The notes under the pieces were generated by a model. That model was not told where the DNA came from. It searched no databases and saw nothing but the letters and a program-made list of their open reading frames with translations. Shown one piece after another: positions 1 through 10,427 of a stretch of DNA of 64,000 nucleotides. Numbering within the stretch: the first letter of the stretch is position 1; every line of letters starts with the position of its first letter. Origin of the DNA: Luteimonas terricola (GTDB lineage Bacteria > Pseudomonadota > Gammaproteobacteria > Xanthomonadales > Xanthomonadaceae); the NCBI RefSeq assembly GCF_004352845.1, contig NZ_SJRX01000001.1, positions 930,001-994,000 on the forward strand. Reading direction: 5' to 3'. Made by a program: the position numbers and the translations under genes.

Positions 1-3000
1 GCTGCCGTCGTCGGCCACTTCCAGCACGACTTCCGACCCTTCGCGGCGTACCGAGATGCGCACCATGCCTTCGTCGGCCTTGCCGGCTTCGCGACGCTTG
101 CCGGGCTTCTCCAGGCCGTGGGCCACGGCGTTGCGCAGCATGTGCTCCAGCGGCGCGGTCATGCGCTCCAGCACGTTGCGATCGAGCTCGCCCTGGGCGC
201 CGTCGAGCCTGAGCTGGGCGTGCTTGCCGGTTTCCGTGGCGGCCTGGCGGACCACGCGGCGCAGGCGCGGCACCAGCGAGTCGAAGGGCACCATGCGCGT
301 GCGCATGAGGCCTTCCTGCAGGTCGGAGCTTACGCGCGACTGCTGCAGCAGCAGGGTCTCGTACTGGCGGGTCAGGTCGTCGAGCGTGCCCTGCAGGCTG
401 GACAGGTCGGCCGCGGACTCCGCCAGCGCGCGGGAGAGCTGCTGCAGGGTCGAGAAGCGGTCGAGTTCGAGCGGGTCGAAGGTGGCATCGGCCGTCTCGT
501 GCTCGCGCTGGTAGCGGGCGATGATCTGCGCTTCGGTCTCGATGTCCAGGCGCCGGAGCTGGTCGCGCAGACGCATGTTCGTCTGCTCCATCTCGCCCAT
601 CGCGCCGCGGAACGCACCGAGCTGCTGCTCCAGGCGTGCGCGGTAGATCGCGACCTCGCCGGCGTAGTTGACCAGGCGGTCGAGCAGGTCGGCGCGGATG
701 CGCACCTGCTCCTGGGGCGCACGGACGGTGATGTCGTCGTCGTCGGCATGAAGCACGACGTCGCCCATCGGTGCGGTGAGCGGAGGCAGCGCAACCATCG
801 GGGCCGGCATGCGCACGCCAGCCGGGGCACCGATGTCCGCCGAAAGCTCCTCGCCACGGGCGCGGGCGTCGAAGGCGTCGATCAGGCCCTGTGACGGACT
901 GATCGCACGGCCCTCGCCGACGCGGGTCACCATGGCGTGCAGCCGGTCGAAGCCGCGCTCGAGCAGCGGCACGTCGTCGCGCGCGAGGTCGAAGCGCTGT
1001 TCGGACACGGCCTCGAGCAGCGATTCCATCGAGTGGCCGAGTTCGCCGATGGCGAACACGCCCGCCATGCGCGCACCGCCCTTGAGGGTGTGCAGGTCGC
1101 GCTGCAGCCCCATCAGCGACTCGCGGTCGTCGGCCGATTCCCGCAGCCTGGCGAGCAGGCCGTCGGAATGGTCGAGCAGGTCGCGGCCTTCGTCCACGAA
1201 GATCTCGACCAGCTCGGAATCCAGGCCGGTGAAGTCGAAGTCGGCGTCGGGATCGTCCTCGGTCGCGATCGCGGCGAGCACGGCCCTGCTTGCGGCAGCG
1301 GCGACGCGGTCGACGTCCATGCGCTCACTTGCAAGGCGTTCGGCTTCGAGGCGTTCGGCTTCGAGACGCTCCGCTTCAAGACGTTCGGCTTCGAGGCGGG
1401 CCGCGTCGAGGCGCTCTGCTTCGAGGCGTTCCACTTCAAGATGTTCGGCTTCGAGACGCTCAACCTCGGCGCGCTCTGCTTCTGTCCGCTCGACTTCGGC
1501 AAGCTCAGCCTCGAGGCGCTCCGCTTCGAGGCGTTCGGCTTCAAGACGTTCGGCTTCAAGACGTTCGGCTTCGAGACGCTCCGCTTCAAGGCGTTCGGCT
1601 TCGGCGCGCTCCGCTTCGAGACGCTCCGCTTCAAGGCGTTCGGCTTCGGCGCGTTCGGCTTCGAGGCGCTCTGCTTCGAGACGTTCGGCTTCAAAACGCT
1701 CAACTTCGGCGCGCCCTGCTTCTGTCCGCTGGACTTCGGCGAGCTCGGCTTCGAGGCGTTCGGCTTCGAGGCGCTCGGCTTCGAGGCGCTCGGTTTCGAG
1801 GCGTTCGGCTTCGATCCGCTCCGCCTCGAGCCGCTCCGCCTCGATCCGCCCGGCTTCGACACGCCCTGCTTCGATGCGCTCGGCTTCGATGCGCTCCTGT
1901 TCCAGGAGCTGCGCTTCCATCTCGGCGAACTGGAGCCGCTCCGCCTCGGCGGCGCGCTCCGCGTCCACGCGCCCGGCTTCGAGCTGATCGTCTACGGCAA
2001 AGCCGGTGTAGGCGCTCATGTCGATGTCGACCAGCTCAGGCACCTGCTCGCCCGCCGCCGCATCCGCATCCAGTCGCGCGTCATCGGCAGTGGTGAGTAC
2101 ATCGAGGCCCATCGGGGCCGGTTCCGGAAGGCCATCGCGCAGCGCTGCGAGCCGGGCGGCCAAGGCGGCGGCCACGGGTACCTGCGGCTGCGCGGACAGG
2201 AGTCCGGCGATTGCGGCGCGCGCCACTCCGGCAAGCTCACCGATCGCGGCCACGCCCTCGGCCGAGGCCGGCTCGCCGGCCGACAGCAGCCGCCGCACAT
2301 AGCCTTCGCCCGGCGTCAGCGCCTGGGCGACGGTCGGCACCTCGGTCATGGCGAAGGCGCCGTTCATCGTGTGCAGTGCGCGCAGCAGCGCTTCGGAGGC
2401 CGGCGCGGGCGCGGAGGACGCGCGATCCAGCCAGGCGTCGACCGTAACCAGATGTCCGGCGACTTCCGCTTCGAGGATCTCCAGCAGCAGGGCGTCGACC
2501 GATGCCGGCACCATCTCCAGCGGCGCGGGCGCCGCGTTTTCGGCAGCGTCCGGCATGGGTGCAAGCGGCGCGACCTTGTCCGCGGGAGCGGCCTCCTCCG
2601 GTACCGGCGCGTCCATGGCAGGCTGCACGCGCGTCGCCTCTTCGGGCATGCCTTCATCGCCGCTGGCGATACGCTCGGCCGAGGCCTGCATGCGCTCGAG
2701 GTCGGAGCGGACCGCGCCGTCGCCGCGCAGCGCCGCCTGCAGTTCGGGCAGCGTGTAGAAGGCCTGGTCGACCATCGCGACCACGGCAGGGCTGGCGGGA
2801 CGGGTACCGTCGAGCACCCGGTTGAGCATGTTCTCGACCTTCCAGCTGAACTCGCCGAGCTTGCGGGCGCCGACCAGGCGGCCGCTGCCCTTCAGGGTGT
2901 GGAAGACGCGGCGGATCGGGCGCAGGCGCTCGAGGTCGTCGGGCTGCGCACGCCACAGCGGCAGCAGCTGGTCGAGGTTGTCGATCTCCTCGGCGAACTC

Positions 3001-4965
3001 CTCGAGGAAGACTTCGCGGATCTCGTCGTCGATCTCGTCGCCGGTGGCTTCGAAGCCACCCGGTCCGGCCGGCGCCGCGGCCGCTGCAGTAGCAGCAACT
3101 GACGATGCTGCGGCCGCAGCCTCGGTCTCGGCGCCCGGCGCCGACCCGTGGCTGCCGCGATCGATCAGCGCGGCCACGGTGCGTTCGATGTCGGCCTCGC
3201 TCACCACGGCGGCCCCGGCCTCGGCCGGTGCCGATGCGGGCTGCGTGGGCAGCTTCTCGGCCGGCAACGGCCAGTAGCCCAGGCTCTCGAGGCTGTGGCG
3301 GCTGACGTCCAGGATTTCGTCGCGGTTGAACCGGTTCTCGCGCAGCGCCTCGAGGTAGTACTCGAGGCTCGCCAGCGCATCGGCGAAGGTGTCGAGCTGG
3401 CGCCCGTTGGGCACGCGACGGCTGTCGATCAGCTCGTCCTCGATGTAGCGGCGCACGCCGGTGAGATAGGCCGCGGGCTGCGGGAGATCGAGCATCTGCA
3501 GCGCGCCGGTGACCTCGCGCAGCAAGCGCGGGACCTCGGCCAGCTCGCCGTGGTCCCAGCCGGTCTCGATGAAGGCGACGAAGGCCTGGCGGGCGTCGGC
3601 GAAGTTGTTGATCGCCTCGCGCGCGAGCACGTCGAGCACCTTTTCCGCCTCGCCGGCGGTGAGTTCGCCCTGCACGGGCGCGTCCTGGTCGCCGGCACCC
3701 AGGCGTGCGACCTGGTCGTCGAGCGTGGCATCGACGTAGAGCAGCGCGCCGGCGACGTCGAGCAGTGCGCCCTCGTCGGCGGGCTTGCGGCCCTGCACGA
3801 TCTCCTCCATCGCCGCGCGCTGCTGTTCGACCACGCCGCGGGCGACGCCCAGGCCGAGCATGCCCAGCGTGTCGGCGACCCGGCCCAGCGCCTCGACCTG
3901 CGGCGCCAGGCGCCCGAGGTCGGTTTCGCCGGTGCGCAGGTGCAGGTCGAGCGCGTCCTTGACCCGAAGCAGATCCTCTTTCACCGCCGCCGCCACGGTG
4001 TCGAGCAGCGCGCGGTTGCGCCCGCTCATGCTGCCCTGGGCGTGGCTGATCTCGGAGTCGGTGGGCAGCTGCTGCTGCAGCTCGAAGGTGTCGTGCAGCG
4101 CGCGCAGCGCGGCATGGTCCGTGCTGGCATGGACCACGTGGAACAGGAGCTGGCGGGTCGGCTCGAGCGCGGACTCCGCGCGCGGGATGCCGAAGCCGTC
4201 GTCCTCGAACAGGCGCCGGGATTCGCGCTCGACGCTGGCAAAGGCCTGGCGCAGCGCAGGCGTGGCTTCCAGCGCGCCGTCGGCCACGCCCTTCGCCACC
4301 GACGACGCCACCCACAGCATGCGACGCGCGGGTTCGGCCTGGACATGGGCGATCAGCGCGTCAAGCGCGCCCGCAAGCACGCCGGCATCGGCCGGCGCAC
4401 CGTCTTCAGGCCAGGCGCCCATGGCGCCGCGCAGGTCGCCGAGCAGCGGCTGTGCGCGCGCATTGCGCACCGGAACGGGATCGTTGGCGACCGCCGCCGA
4501 CGCCAGGTTGCCGGGCAGCGGGCGCTGCAGGTCGGGCGCGAACAGCACGCTCTCCGACAGGCCGGTCTCGCCGCGCGCCGCGCGCAGGTCGTTGAGCAGG
4601 GGCAGCAGGACGATCGGGATGTCCTTGTGGCCGCTCTGCAGGCGCTCCAGGTAATCGGGCAGCAGCACCACGCCGCGCATCAGCATCGCGCAGGCGGCAT
4701 CGCGATCGGCCACGGCGCCATCCTGCAGCGCCTGGGCCAGGCGCTCCATTTCCTCGGCCACCATCGCCGGCGCGTACAGCTCGACCATGCGCAGCGTGCC
4801 CTGCACCTGGTGCAGGTAGCCGGCGCAGAAGCGCATGCGGCTGGTGTCGGTGGGGTCGGCCGCGAAGTCCTCGATCTCGATCTGCGCCTGGCGCAGGGTC
4901 TCGTCGAGCTCCGGCTTGACCCAGCCGAGCGTGGTGTAGTCGATCGCGTCGCGCAGTGCGGTCAT
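1..4965 (-). CDS. chpA: ChpA/PilL-type hybrid chemotaxis histidine kinase, N-terminal 1655 residues (runs off left edge)
   Basis: CheA-like kinase of the Pil-Chp system, which phosphorylates PilG and PilH to control type IV pili. The start is the ATG at 4965, 11 bases after the pilJ stop. Histidine phosphotransfer-like segments are visible around H52 ([12 protein letters not shown], degenerate), H689 ([14 protein letters not shown]), H865 (LHTMNGAF, degenerate) and H1292 ([13 protein letters not shown]). After the last one comes the dimerisation region, then the kinase N box near residue 1610 ([17 protein letters not shown]) and a G1-type VADDG at the window edge. The rest of the ATPase, the CheW-like and the receiver domains must lie outside. 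An Ala/Pro-rich linker follows the second phosphotransfer segment. Residues about 1021-1211 are a pure LEAER-type repeat (separate entry). Size agrees with the very large ChpA proteins of Pseudomonas and Xanthomonas. The open frame is continuous over 4965 bases. Confidence 0.95.
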   Translation of the reverse strand, partial: MTALRDAIDYTTLGWVKPELDETLRQAQIEIEDFAADPTDTSRMRFCAGYLHQVQGTLRMVELYAPAMVAEEMERLAQALQDGAVADRDAACAMLMRGVVLLPDYLERLQSGHKDIPIVLLPLLNDLRAARGETGLSESVLFAPDLQRPLPGNLASAAVANDPVPVRNARAQPLLGDLRGAMGAWPEDGAPADAGVLAGALDALIAHVQAEPARRMLWVASSVAKGVADGALEATPALRQAFASVERESRRLFEDDGFGIPRAESALEPTRQLLFHVVHASTDHAALRALHDTFELQQQLPTDSEISHAQGSMSGRNRALLDTVAAAVKEDLLRVKDALDLHLRTGETDLGRLAPQVEALGRVADTLGMLGLGVARGVVEQQRAAMEEIVQGRKPADEGALLDVAGALLYVDATLDDQVARLGAGDQDAPVQGELTAGEAEKVLDVLAREAINNFADARQAFVAFIETGWDHGELAEVPRLLREVTGALQMLDLPQPAAYLTGVRRYIEDELIDSRRVPNGRQLDTFADALASLEYYLEALRENRFNRDEILDVSRHSLESLGYWPLPAEKLPTQPASAPAEAGAAVVSEADIERTVAALIDRGSHGSAPGAETEAAAAASSVAATAAAAAPAGPGGFEATGDEIDDEIREVFLEEFAEEIDNLDQLLPLWRAQPDDLERLRPIRRVFHTLKGSGRLVGARKLGEFSWKVENMLNRVLDGTRPASPAVVAMVDQAFYTLPELQAALRGDGAVRSDLERMQASAERIASGDEGMPEEATRVQPAMDAPVPEEAAPADKVAPLAPMPDAAENAAPAPLEMVPASVDALLLEILEAEVAGHLVTVDAWLDRASSAPAPASEALLRALHTMNGAFAMTEVPTVAQALTPGEGYVRRLLSAGEPASAEGVAAIGELAGVARAAIAGLLSAQPQVPVAAALAARLAALRDGLPEPAPMGLDVLTTADDARLDADAAAGEQVPELVDIDMSAYTGFAVDDQLEAGRVDAERAAEAERLQFAEMEAQLLEQERIEAERIEAGRVEAGRIEAERLEAERIEAERLETERLEAERLEAERLEAELAEVQRTEAGRAEVERFEAERLEAERLEAERAEAERLEAERLEAERAEAERLEAERLEAERLEAERLEAERLEAERLEAELAEVERTEAERAEVERLEAEHLEVERLEAERLDAARLEAERLEAERLEAERLEAERLASERMDVDRVAAAASRAVLAAIATEDDPDADFDFTGLDSELVEIFVDEGRDLLDHSDGLLARLRESADDRESLMGLQRDLHTLKGGARMAGVFAIGELGHSMESLLEAVSEQRFDLARDDVPLLERGFDRLHAMVTRVGEGRAISPSQGLIDAFDARARGEELSADIGAPAGVRMPAPMVALPPLTAPMGDVVLHADDDDITVRAPQEQVRIRADLLDRLVNYAGEVAIYRARLEQQLGAFRGAMGEMEQTNMRLRDQLRRLDIETEAQIIARYQREHETADATFDPLELDRFSTLQQLSRALAESAADLSSLQGTLDDLTRQYETLLLQQSRVSSDLQEGLMRTRMVPFDSLVPRLRRVVRQAATETGKHAQLRLDGAQGELDRNVLERMTAPLEHMLRNAVAHGLEKPGKRREAGKADEGMVRISVRREGSEVVLEVADDGS
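1333..1905 (-). repeat. 15-bp coding minisatellite, (LEAER)n pentapeptide repeat within chpA
   Basis: About 38 consecutive 15-bp units with the plus-strand form GCGTTCGGCTTCGAG. Read on the minus strand in the chpA frame they give L/I-E-A/V-E-R pentads ([25 protein letters not shown]). The array lies between the degenerate third and the fourth phosphotransfer segments. Each Arg has Glu at i-3 and i+4, so the segment should form a long, charged, solvent-exposed helix of roughly 28 nm if fully helical (190 residues at 0.15 nm). Leucine every five residues does not make a heptad stripe, so a single alpha-helix or spacer is more likely than a classic coiled coil. Units 240 bp apart (1441-1515 and 1681-1755) share the same unusual order of variants. 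Confidence 0.93.
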
Positions 4966-4976
4966 CGGTCTGGGCT

Positions 4977-6998
4977 TCAGGCCGGCAGCTTGAAGTCGGC
5001 GACCGAGCGCCGCAGGTCGGCTGCGAGCTGGGCCAGATTTCCGATCGACGCCGCGGTCTGGTTCGCGCCTTGCGAAGTCTGCGCGGTGATCGACTGGATG
5101 GTGTTCATTGTGTCGGTGATGTTGCTCGCCGCCGTGGACTGCTGCTGCGAGGCGCTCGAGATGCCTTCGATGAGCGCCGCGAGGCTGGTCGACACGCTTT
5201 CGATCTCACCCAGCGCGGTACCGGCGTCCTCGGCCAGGCGCGCGCCGGCGACCACCTCGGAGGTCGTCTGCTCCATCGAGCTGACGGCTTCGTTGGTGTC
5301 GGACTGGATGGTCTCGACCAGCGTCTCGATGCGCTTGGTCGCGTTGGAGGCGCGCTCGGCGAGTCGCTGCACTTCGTCGGCCACCACCGCGAAGCCGCGG
5401 CCCGCCTCGCCCGCCGACGCCGCCTGGATGGCCGCGTTCAGCGCGAGGATGTTCGTCTGTTCCGAGATGTCGTTGATCAGCTCGACGATCGAGCCGATCT
5501 CCTGCGAGCTTTCGCCCAGGCGCTTGATGCGCTTCGAGGTTTCCTGGATCTGGTCGCGGATCGAGTCCATGCCGGCGATCGTTTCGCGCACCACGCCCGC
5601 GCCCTTGGTGGCGATCTGCACCGAGCGCTGCGCCACGTCGGCGGACTCGGCGGAGTTGCGCGACACCTGGTTGATGCTCTGCGCCATCTCGTTGATGCGG
5701 TCGGACGCGGAGTTGATCTCCTGCGCCTGGTGCTCGGCGGCCTCGGCCAGGTGCATGGCGGTGGCCTGCGTCTCCTGGGCGCTGGACGCCACCTGCACCG
5801 AGGTGTCGTTGATGGTCTGCACCAGGCTGCGCAGCTGCTCGACGGCGAAGTTGATGGAGTCCGCGATGGCGCCGGTCATGTCCTCGGTGACCGTGGCCTT
5901 GACCGTCAGGTCGCCTTCGGCGAGCGAACCCATTTCATCCAGCAGGCGCATGATCGCCTCCTGGTTGCGGTTGTTGAGCTCCATCGTGGTTTCGTAGCGC
6001 TCGCGGCGGTCGCGGCTGAGTTCGCGCATCAGGCCCACCAGCGCGAGGGCGGCAATGCCCAGGAACACGATCGAGATCCAGATGTTGCCGAGGATCGAGG
6101 TATCGCTCAGCGAACCGAAGGTGGTCAGCGACTGGAACAGGCTCTCGCTGTCGGCCAGCAGCTTGTCCGACCCTGTGGTCAGCGAAGCCGCCGCGTTCTG
6201 CGCGTCGAAGAGGTTCCGGGAGCTGGCCAGGATCGCGTCCAGGTCCTTCTTCATCTCCTCCCACTGCGTTCCCGCCTGGTCGAGCGCGGCCAGCGCGGAG
6301 GCATTGGACAGCGCCTGCACGTTCATCGCCTCGTCGCCCGAGCGCAGACCGGTGAGCACCTGTTCGAACACGCCCGCGTCGCGGGCCAGCGCGTCGCCGG
6401 CCACCGAAGCGCCGGCACCGCCGGCCTGGATCTCGGTCACGCGGCGGGCCATCATCGAGGCCAGCACCACTTCGCGCAGGGCGATGTAGATCTGCGACGA
6501 CGGCGAACCGCTGGCCGACATCGCGCGCACCACCTCGTCGAGCTGTGCCTGCAGCTGCGGGACGGCCTGGGTGAAGCGCGCGGCGTTGCCGGCGAAGGCC
6601 ATCACGGCCGCCTCGCTGGCGACCACCTGCTCGGCGTTGGCGGCCAGCGGCTCCCAGGTCGCAGCGACGGTGCGGATCTCGCCGGCGACGTCGGGCGTGC
6701 CGCCGAAGTCGCGGACGAGCTGCTCGATGTCGCCGTCGATGGCGGCCTTGGTGCCCTTGAACGCCGTGTACGACGCGCTGTTGCCGTCGACCGCCTCCCG
6801 GCCCTGGTTGGCCAGGCGCTGCGAGTTCACCTGCAGGCTCGAGGCCGCCGTGCTGGCACCGCCCAGGCGCGAGGCCTTGGTCATCGCGTAGATGGTGTTG
6901 CCGGCGAAGACCAGCAGGGATGCCACCAGCAGCCAGATCCAGACCCTGGCGCCGATGCTGCGGCCCTTGCCGCTCTCGTTGTCGATGACGTTGCTCAT
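4977..6998 (-). CDS. pilJ: PilJ, methyl-accepting chemotaxis protein of the Pil-Chp system
   Basis: Transmembrane chemoreceptor that feeds surface or pilus signals into ChpA. 673 residues. A short cytoplasmic N-terminus precedes membrane segment 1 (about 17-38, [20 protein letters not shown]). A large periplasmic domain follows, then membrane segment 2 (about 303-322, [17 protein letters not shown]), a HAMP-like stretch and the cytoplasmic signalling hairpin. The conserved tip region reads [15 protein letters not shown] near residue 540. The protein lacks a CheB/CheR-binding C-terminal pentapeptide, ending VADFKLPA. Position between pilI and chpA fits the Pil-Chp order. Start ATG at 6998; transcription continues into chpA 11 bases after the stop. 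Confidence 0.95.
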   Translation of the reverse strand: MSNVIDNESGKGRSIGARVWIWLLVASLLVFAGNTIYAMTKASRLGGASTAASSLQVNSQRLANQGREAVDGNSASYTAFKGTKAAIDGDIEQLVRDFGGTPDVAGEIRTVAATWEPLAANAEQVVASEAAVMAFAGNAARFTQAVPQLQAQLDEVVRAMSASGSPSSQIYIALREVVLASMMARRVTEIQAGGAGASVAGDALARDAGVFEQVLTGLRSGDEAMNVQALSNASALAALDQAGTQWEEMKKDLDAILASSRNLFDAQNAAASLTTGSDKLLADSESLFQSLTTFGSLSDTSILGNIWISIVFLGIAALALVGLMRELSRDRRERYETTMELNNRNQEAIMRLLDEMGSLAEGDLTVKATVTEDMTGAIADSINFAVEQLRSLVQTINDTSVQVASSAQETQATAMHLAEAAEHQAQEINSASDRINEMAQSINQVSRNSAESADVAQRSVQIATKGAGVVRETIAGMDSIRDQIQETSKRIKRLGESSQEIGSIVELINDISEQTNILALNAAIQAASAGEAGRGFAVVADEVQRLAERASNATKRIETLVETIQSDTNEAVSSMEQTTSEVVAGARLAEDAGTALGEIESVSTSLAALIEGISSASQQQSTAASNITDTMNTIQSITAQTSQGANQTAASIGNLAQLAADLRRSVADFKLPA

Positions 6999-7028
6999 GG
7001 GATTACCTCTGGCCTGTCTGGTGCGGCA

Positions 7029-7586
7029 TCAGGCCGCTGCTTGTCTGAATTCGGGGGTGCGCGACAGCCGGTCCAGGCTGAACACGCCCCATGCATGCCC
7101 GCCCACCTTGTAGGCGCGGTCGATGAAGCTGGAATAGCGGCCCTCGGCGAGGCCGTCGTGGCCCGACTGCTGCTCCTCGAGGAAGCTGCGCTGGCCGAAG
7201 AGTTCGTCGATGGTCACCGCGACGTTGCCGCCGGGCTGGCGCACCACCAGCACGCGCTGGCCCTCGTGCATCACCGTGCGCTCGCCCTCGAGGAACAGGC
7301 GCAGGTCGACCACCGGCAGCAGGGTGCCGCGGATATTGGCGACCCCCAGCATCCACGGCTGCGCGCCGGGCACAGCGGTGAGCTGCGGCAGCGGCAGGAT
7401 TTCCACCACTTCGTCGAAGCCCGAGGCCAGCAGGTGCTGGCCGACGCGGTAGCCGACGCCACGCCAGAGGCCCGGGGCATCCAGCTCTTCGGGCAGGCCG
7501 ACGAGATGCGCAAGGCTGCGGCGCTCGAAGCCGGCGAGCGCCTCGAAGGGCTCGGCGGGCCGCGTGCGTGCGTCGCGTCCTGCCAC
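7029..7586 (-). CDS. pilI: PilI, CheW-like coupling protein
   Basis: 185-residue CheW-domain adaptor linking the receptor PilJ to the kinase ChpA. The CheW core is recognisable at about 58-165 (ANIRGTLLPVVDLRLFLEGE, then VLVVRQPGGNVAVTIDELFGQ). The start codon is GTG at 7586, one base after the pilH stop, preceded by GGGAGG at good spacing. A 30-base gap separates it from pilJ, so it is co-transcribed. The only other nearby gene with a comparable role is chpA itself, whose own CheW-like domain lies outside the window. Confidence 0.93.
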   Translation of the reverse strand: MAGRDARTRPAEPFEALAGFERRSLAHLVGLPEELDAPGLWRGVGYRVGQHLLASGFDEVVEILPLPQLTAVPGAQPWMLGVANIRGTLLPVVDLRLFLEGERTVMHEGQRVLVVRQPGGNVAVTIDELFGQRSFLEEQQSGHDGLAEGRYSSFIDRAYKVGGHAWGVFSLDRLSRTPEFRQAAA

Positions 7587-7587
7587 C

Positions 7588-7953
7588 TCAGCCTCCCAGC
7601 AGCGCGTTGATGCTTGCGACGAGTTCGCTCTCGACCGGCGGCTTGACGATGTAGCCCTTCGCGCCCTGGCGCATGCCCCAGGCCTTGTCGGTCTCCATGC
7701 CCTTGGTGCTGACGATCAGCACCGGGATGGCGGTCGTGGCCGCGTCGCGCGACAGCGCCCGGGTCGCCTGGAAGCCGTTCATGCCGGGCAGCACGACGTC
7801 CATCAGCACCAGGGCCGGCTGCTCGCGTCGCGCGACCTCGATGCCGTCCTCGGCGTTTCCGCAGGCCAGCACCTCGTGCCCGTTGCGCTCGAGGAGCTGG
7901 GTCAGGACCGCGGTGTCTGTCGGCGAGTCCTCGATCAGCAGGATCTTTGCCAT
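7588..7953 (-). CDS. pilH: PilH, single-domain response regulator
   Basis: 121-residue CheY-like receiver. Acidic pair E8-D9 (ILLIEDS), phosphoacceptor D52 (LVLMDVVLPGMNG), switch S/T at LIVSTKG and conserved Lys at KGYIVKPP are all present. In the Pil-Chp system PilH opposes or tunes PilG and affects pilus retraction. The ATG at 7953 follows a GGGGGACAGG ribosome site; 19 bases separate it from pilG upstream and the stop is one base before the pilI GTG. A longer frame upstream exists but overlaps pilG and has no homology value. Confidence 0.94.
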   Translation of the reverse strand: MAKILLIEDSPTDTAVLTQLLERNGHEVLACGNAEDGIEVARREQPALVLMDVVLPGMNGFQATRALSRDAATTAIPVLIVSTKGMETDKAWGMRQGAKGYIVKPPVESELVASINALLGG

Positions 7954-7972
7954 GGTGTACCTGTCCCCCCGG

Positions 7973-8374
7973 TCAGGTGTTGACGTGCGTACGGATCGCG
8001 TCGAGGAGTTCCTCGCGCGTGAAAGGCTTGGTGACGTACTGCTCGGAGCCGACGATGCGGCCACGCGCCTTGTCGAACAGGCCGTCCTTGGAGGACAGCA
8101 TGATCACCGGCGTGTGCTTGAACAGCTGGTTGTTCTTGATCAGCGCGCAGGTCTGGTAGCCATCCAGGCGCGGCATCATGATGTCGACGAAGATGATCTG
8201 CGGGCGCTGGTCGGCGATCTTCGCCAGCGCCTCGAAGCCGTCGGTCGCGGTCACGACGTCCGCGCCCTCCCGTCGCAGCAGCGTCTCCGCGGTGCGGCGG
8301 ATCGTCTTCGAATCGTCGATCACCATCACGCGCAACCCATCGAGGCTGCCGGCGCGATTCTGGTCCTGCGTCAT
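7973..8374 (-). CDS. pilG: PilG, single-domain response regulator
   Basis: 133-residue CheY-like receiver, first gene of the Pil-Chp operon. Acidic D20-D21, phosphoacceptor D64 (IIFVDIMMPRLDGYQT), LSSKDG switch region and the conserved lysine in VTKPFTREELL are visible. PilG is the output regulator that promotes pilus extension and twitching in characterised systems. ATG at 8374 has a strong GGGGAG site six bases upstream. The 177-base gap to the divergent gshB start must hold the operon promoter, but I see no convincing -35/-10 pair in it. Confidence 0.95.
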   Translation of the reverse strand: MTQDQNRAGSLDGLRVMVIDDSKTIRRTAETLLRREGADVVTATDGFEALAKIADQRPQIIFVDIMMPRLDGYQTCALIKNNQLFKHTPVIMLSSKDGLFDKARGRIVGSEQYVTKPFTREELLDAIRTHVNT

Positions 8375-8551
8375 CGTGTCTCCCCGTGCATGGCCCCGTG
8401 ACTGCCGGCGCCTTGCGAGCGGCCAATCTTCCAGTCCACCGCAGCAGTGTCAAGCACGACCGCTGCGTACTGTGCGCATCCGCAGCTTATCCCCGCTCGG
8501 GCAGCGCCGTCAGCTGATAACATTTGTCACTATTTGCCGCAGGTGGACCGC

Positions 8552-9511
8552 ATGTCGCTGGATGTCGTTGTCGTGATGGATCCGATCGGTTCGATCGGGG
8601 TCGCCAAGGATTCCACCTTCGCCATGCTGCTCGAGGCGCAGCGGCGCGGGCACCGCCTGCATTACGTGCTGCCAGGCGGGCTGTCGATGGCCGGCGGTGC
8701 CGCCCAGGCCCTCGCGGCACCGCTCAAGGTCCGCGACGACGCCTTGGACTGGTTCGAACTGGGAACAGCGTCACAACGCCGCCTTGGCGACGGCGACGTG
8801 GTGCTGATGCGCACCGACCCGCCGGTGGACGCCGACTACGTCCACGACACACAGATCCTCGATGTCGCCCGCATGGCGGGGGCGAACGTGGTCAACGACC
8901 CGCGCGGCCTGCGCGACCTGAACGAGAAGCTCGCCGCGCTGCTGTTCCCGCAGTGCTGCCCGCCGACCCTGGTCAGCCGCGACGCCGCCGCGCTCAAGGC
9001 CTTCGTGGCTGAACACGGGCAGGCGGTGCTGAAGCCGCTGGACGGCATGGGCGGGCGCTCGATCTTCCGCGCCGCCGCCGGCGAGTCCAACCTCAACGTG
9101 ATCCTCGAGACCCTCACCGACGGCGGCCGCCACCTGGCCATGGCCCAGCGCTACCTGCCGGAGATCACGGAGGGCGACAAGCGCATCCTGCTGATCGACG
9201 GCGTGCCGGTGGATTACTGCCTGGCGCGGATCCCCCAGGGCGACGAGTTCCGCGGCAACCTCGCCGCCGGCGGCCGCGGCGAAGGCCGCCCGCTCACCGA
9301 CCGCGACCGCTGGATCGCGGCCGAGGTCGGCCCGGAGATGGTGAAGCGCGGCATGCGCTTCGTCGGGCTCGACGTGATCGGCGACTGGCTCACCGAGGTC
9401 AACGTCACCAGCCCCACCTGCATCCGCGAGCTGGACGCCGAGTTCGGCCTCAACATCGCCGGCCTGCTGTTCGACGCCATCGAGCACGGCGCCCCCGGCG
9501 CGCCCGCCTGA
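8552..9511 (+). CDS. gshB: Glutathione synthetase
   Basis: ATP-grasp ligase joining gamma-glutamylcysteine and glycine to make glutathione in the cytoplasm. 319 residues, the usual GshB length. Characteristic blocks: VVMDPIGSIGVAKDSTFAML at the N-terminus, DPRGLRDLNEKL, the ATP-grasp loop KPLDGMGGRSIFR, and VTSPTCIREL near the C-terminus. ATG at 8552 is chosen because homology starts at MSLDVVVVMDP; the open frame extends 35 codons further up without support. It faces away from pilG, an arrangement I associate with Xanthomonadaceae and pseudomonads. Confidence 0.97.
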   Translation: MSLDVVVVMDPIGSIGVAKDSTFAMLLEAQRRGHRLHYVLPGGLSMAGGAAQALAAPLKVRDDALDWFELGTASQRRLGDGDVVLMRTDPPVDADYVHDTQILDVARMAGANVVNDPRGLRDLNEKLAALLFPQCCPPTLVSRDAAALKAFVAEHGQAVLKPLDGMGGRSIFRAAAGESNLNVILETLTDGGRHLAMAQRYLPEITEGDKRILLIDGVPVDYCLARIPQGDEFRGNLAAGGRGEGRPLTDRDRWIAAEVGPEMVKRGMRFVGLDVIGDWLTEVNVTSPTCIRELDAEFGLNIAGLLFDAIEHGAPGAPA

Positions 9512-9536
9512 TGGCCGCCGTGGGGACCAGGCAAGG

Positions 9537-10409
9537 GTGAGCGCGTTGGCGGCACCCGGCGGCATCGGCGAGCGCGAGCGCCTGGGCGCGACCCTGGTGC
9601 TGTCGCTGCTGGTGCACGGCATGCTCGTGCTCGGCATCGGCTTCGCGCTTGAAGAGGCGGCGCCGGTGCTGCCCACGCTCGACGTCATCCTCACCCGCAC
9701 CACCAGCCCCCTGACCCAGGCCCAGGCCGACTTCCTCGCCCAGGCCAGCAACCAGGGCGGCGGCGAGGACGAGGCCAGCCGGCGGCCGCGCGACGCCCAG
9801 GCCGGGCAGCTGCCGCAGGAAGAAGCCGGGGTCGCGCAGCGCGCGGCGCGCGCGCAGTCCCCGGACGTGGCGCCGCCCCCCGAGGCGCGCGTGGTCGCCA
9901 GTCGCCACGGGGAGGACGCGGTGCCCACGCCCGACGCCACCCCGCGCGCCGACGAGCAGCCGCTGCCGAGGGGAGAGGAGCGGATCGAACGCGACCTCGC
10001 CATGGCGCGGCTGGCCGCCGAGATCCACCTGCAGTCCGAGCGCTACGCCAAGCGCCCGAAGCGCAAGTTCGTGTCGGCCAGCACCCAGGAATGGGTCTAC
10101 GCCACCTACCTGCGCGCCTGGGTCGACCGCGTCGAGCGCGTGGGCAACCTCAACTATCCCGACGAAGCCCGCCGCCGGCAGCTGTCCGGGACCCTGGTCA
10201 TCAGCGTCGCGATCCGCCGCGACGGCTCGGTGGAGCGCGCGGAGGTGATCCAGTCCAGCGGCATCCGCCTGCTCGACGACGCCGCGCTGCGCATCGCCCG
10301 CCTCGCCGAGCCCTACCCGCCGCTGCCGCGCACCGACGAGGAGATCGACGTGCTCCACGTCACCCGCACCTGGAACTTCCTGCCGGGCGGCGGGATGGTG
10401 GACGACTGA
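9537..10409 (+). CDS. TonB-family energy transducer-like protein
   Basis: 290 residues. One N-terminal membrane segment (about 17-37, LGATLVLSLLVHGMLVLGIGF), a Gln/Arg/Pro-rich periplasmic linker and a C-terminal TonB domain (about 195-285). The domain shows the YPDEARRRQLSGTLVISVAI and DGSVERAEVIQSSG motifs. Probably couples the ExbBD proton motor to an outer-membrane receptor, or acts as a stand-alone TonB paralogue; no exbB/exbD lie here. The start is GTG at 9537, 25 bases after gshB, which suggests co-transcription. Which receptor it serves cannot be told from the sequence; the only TonB-dependent receptor in the window is 45 kb away. Confidence 0.85.
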   Translation: MSALAAPGGIGERERLGATLVLSLLVHGMLVLGIGFALEEAAPVLPTLDVILTRTTSPLTQAQADFLAQASNQGGGEDEASRRPRDAQAGQLPQEEAGVAQRAARAQSPDVAPPPEARVVASRHGEDAVPTPDATPRADEQPLPRGEERIERDLAMARLAAEIHLQSERYAKRPKRKFVSASTQEWVYATYLRAWVDRVERVGNLNYPDEARRRQLSGTLVISVAIRRDGSVERAEVIQSSGIRLLDDAALRIARLAEPYPPLPRTDEEIDVLHVTRTWNFLPGGGMVDD

Positions 10410-10427
10410 GCTTCAGCCGCGGCAGCT

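Noticed and set aside
1333-1905. CRISPR-like array
   Set aside because: The 15-bp units are contiguous, without spacers, and in frame with chpA.
776-3102. Long plus-strand frames of 403 and 721 codons with Arg/Ser or Phe/Gly/Leu repeats, and minus-strand frame 1113-1862
   Set aside because: They are other-frame readings of the chpA minisatellite and flanks. The minus frame from 4965 carries the phosphotransfer and kinase motifs.
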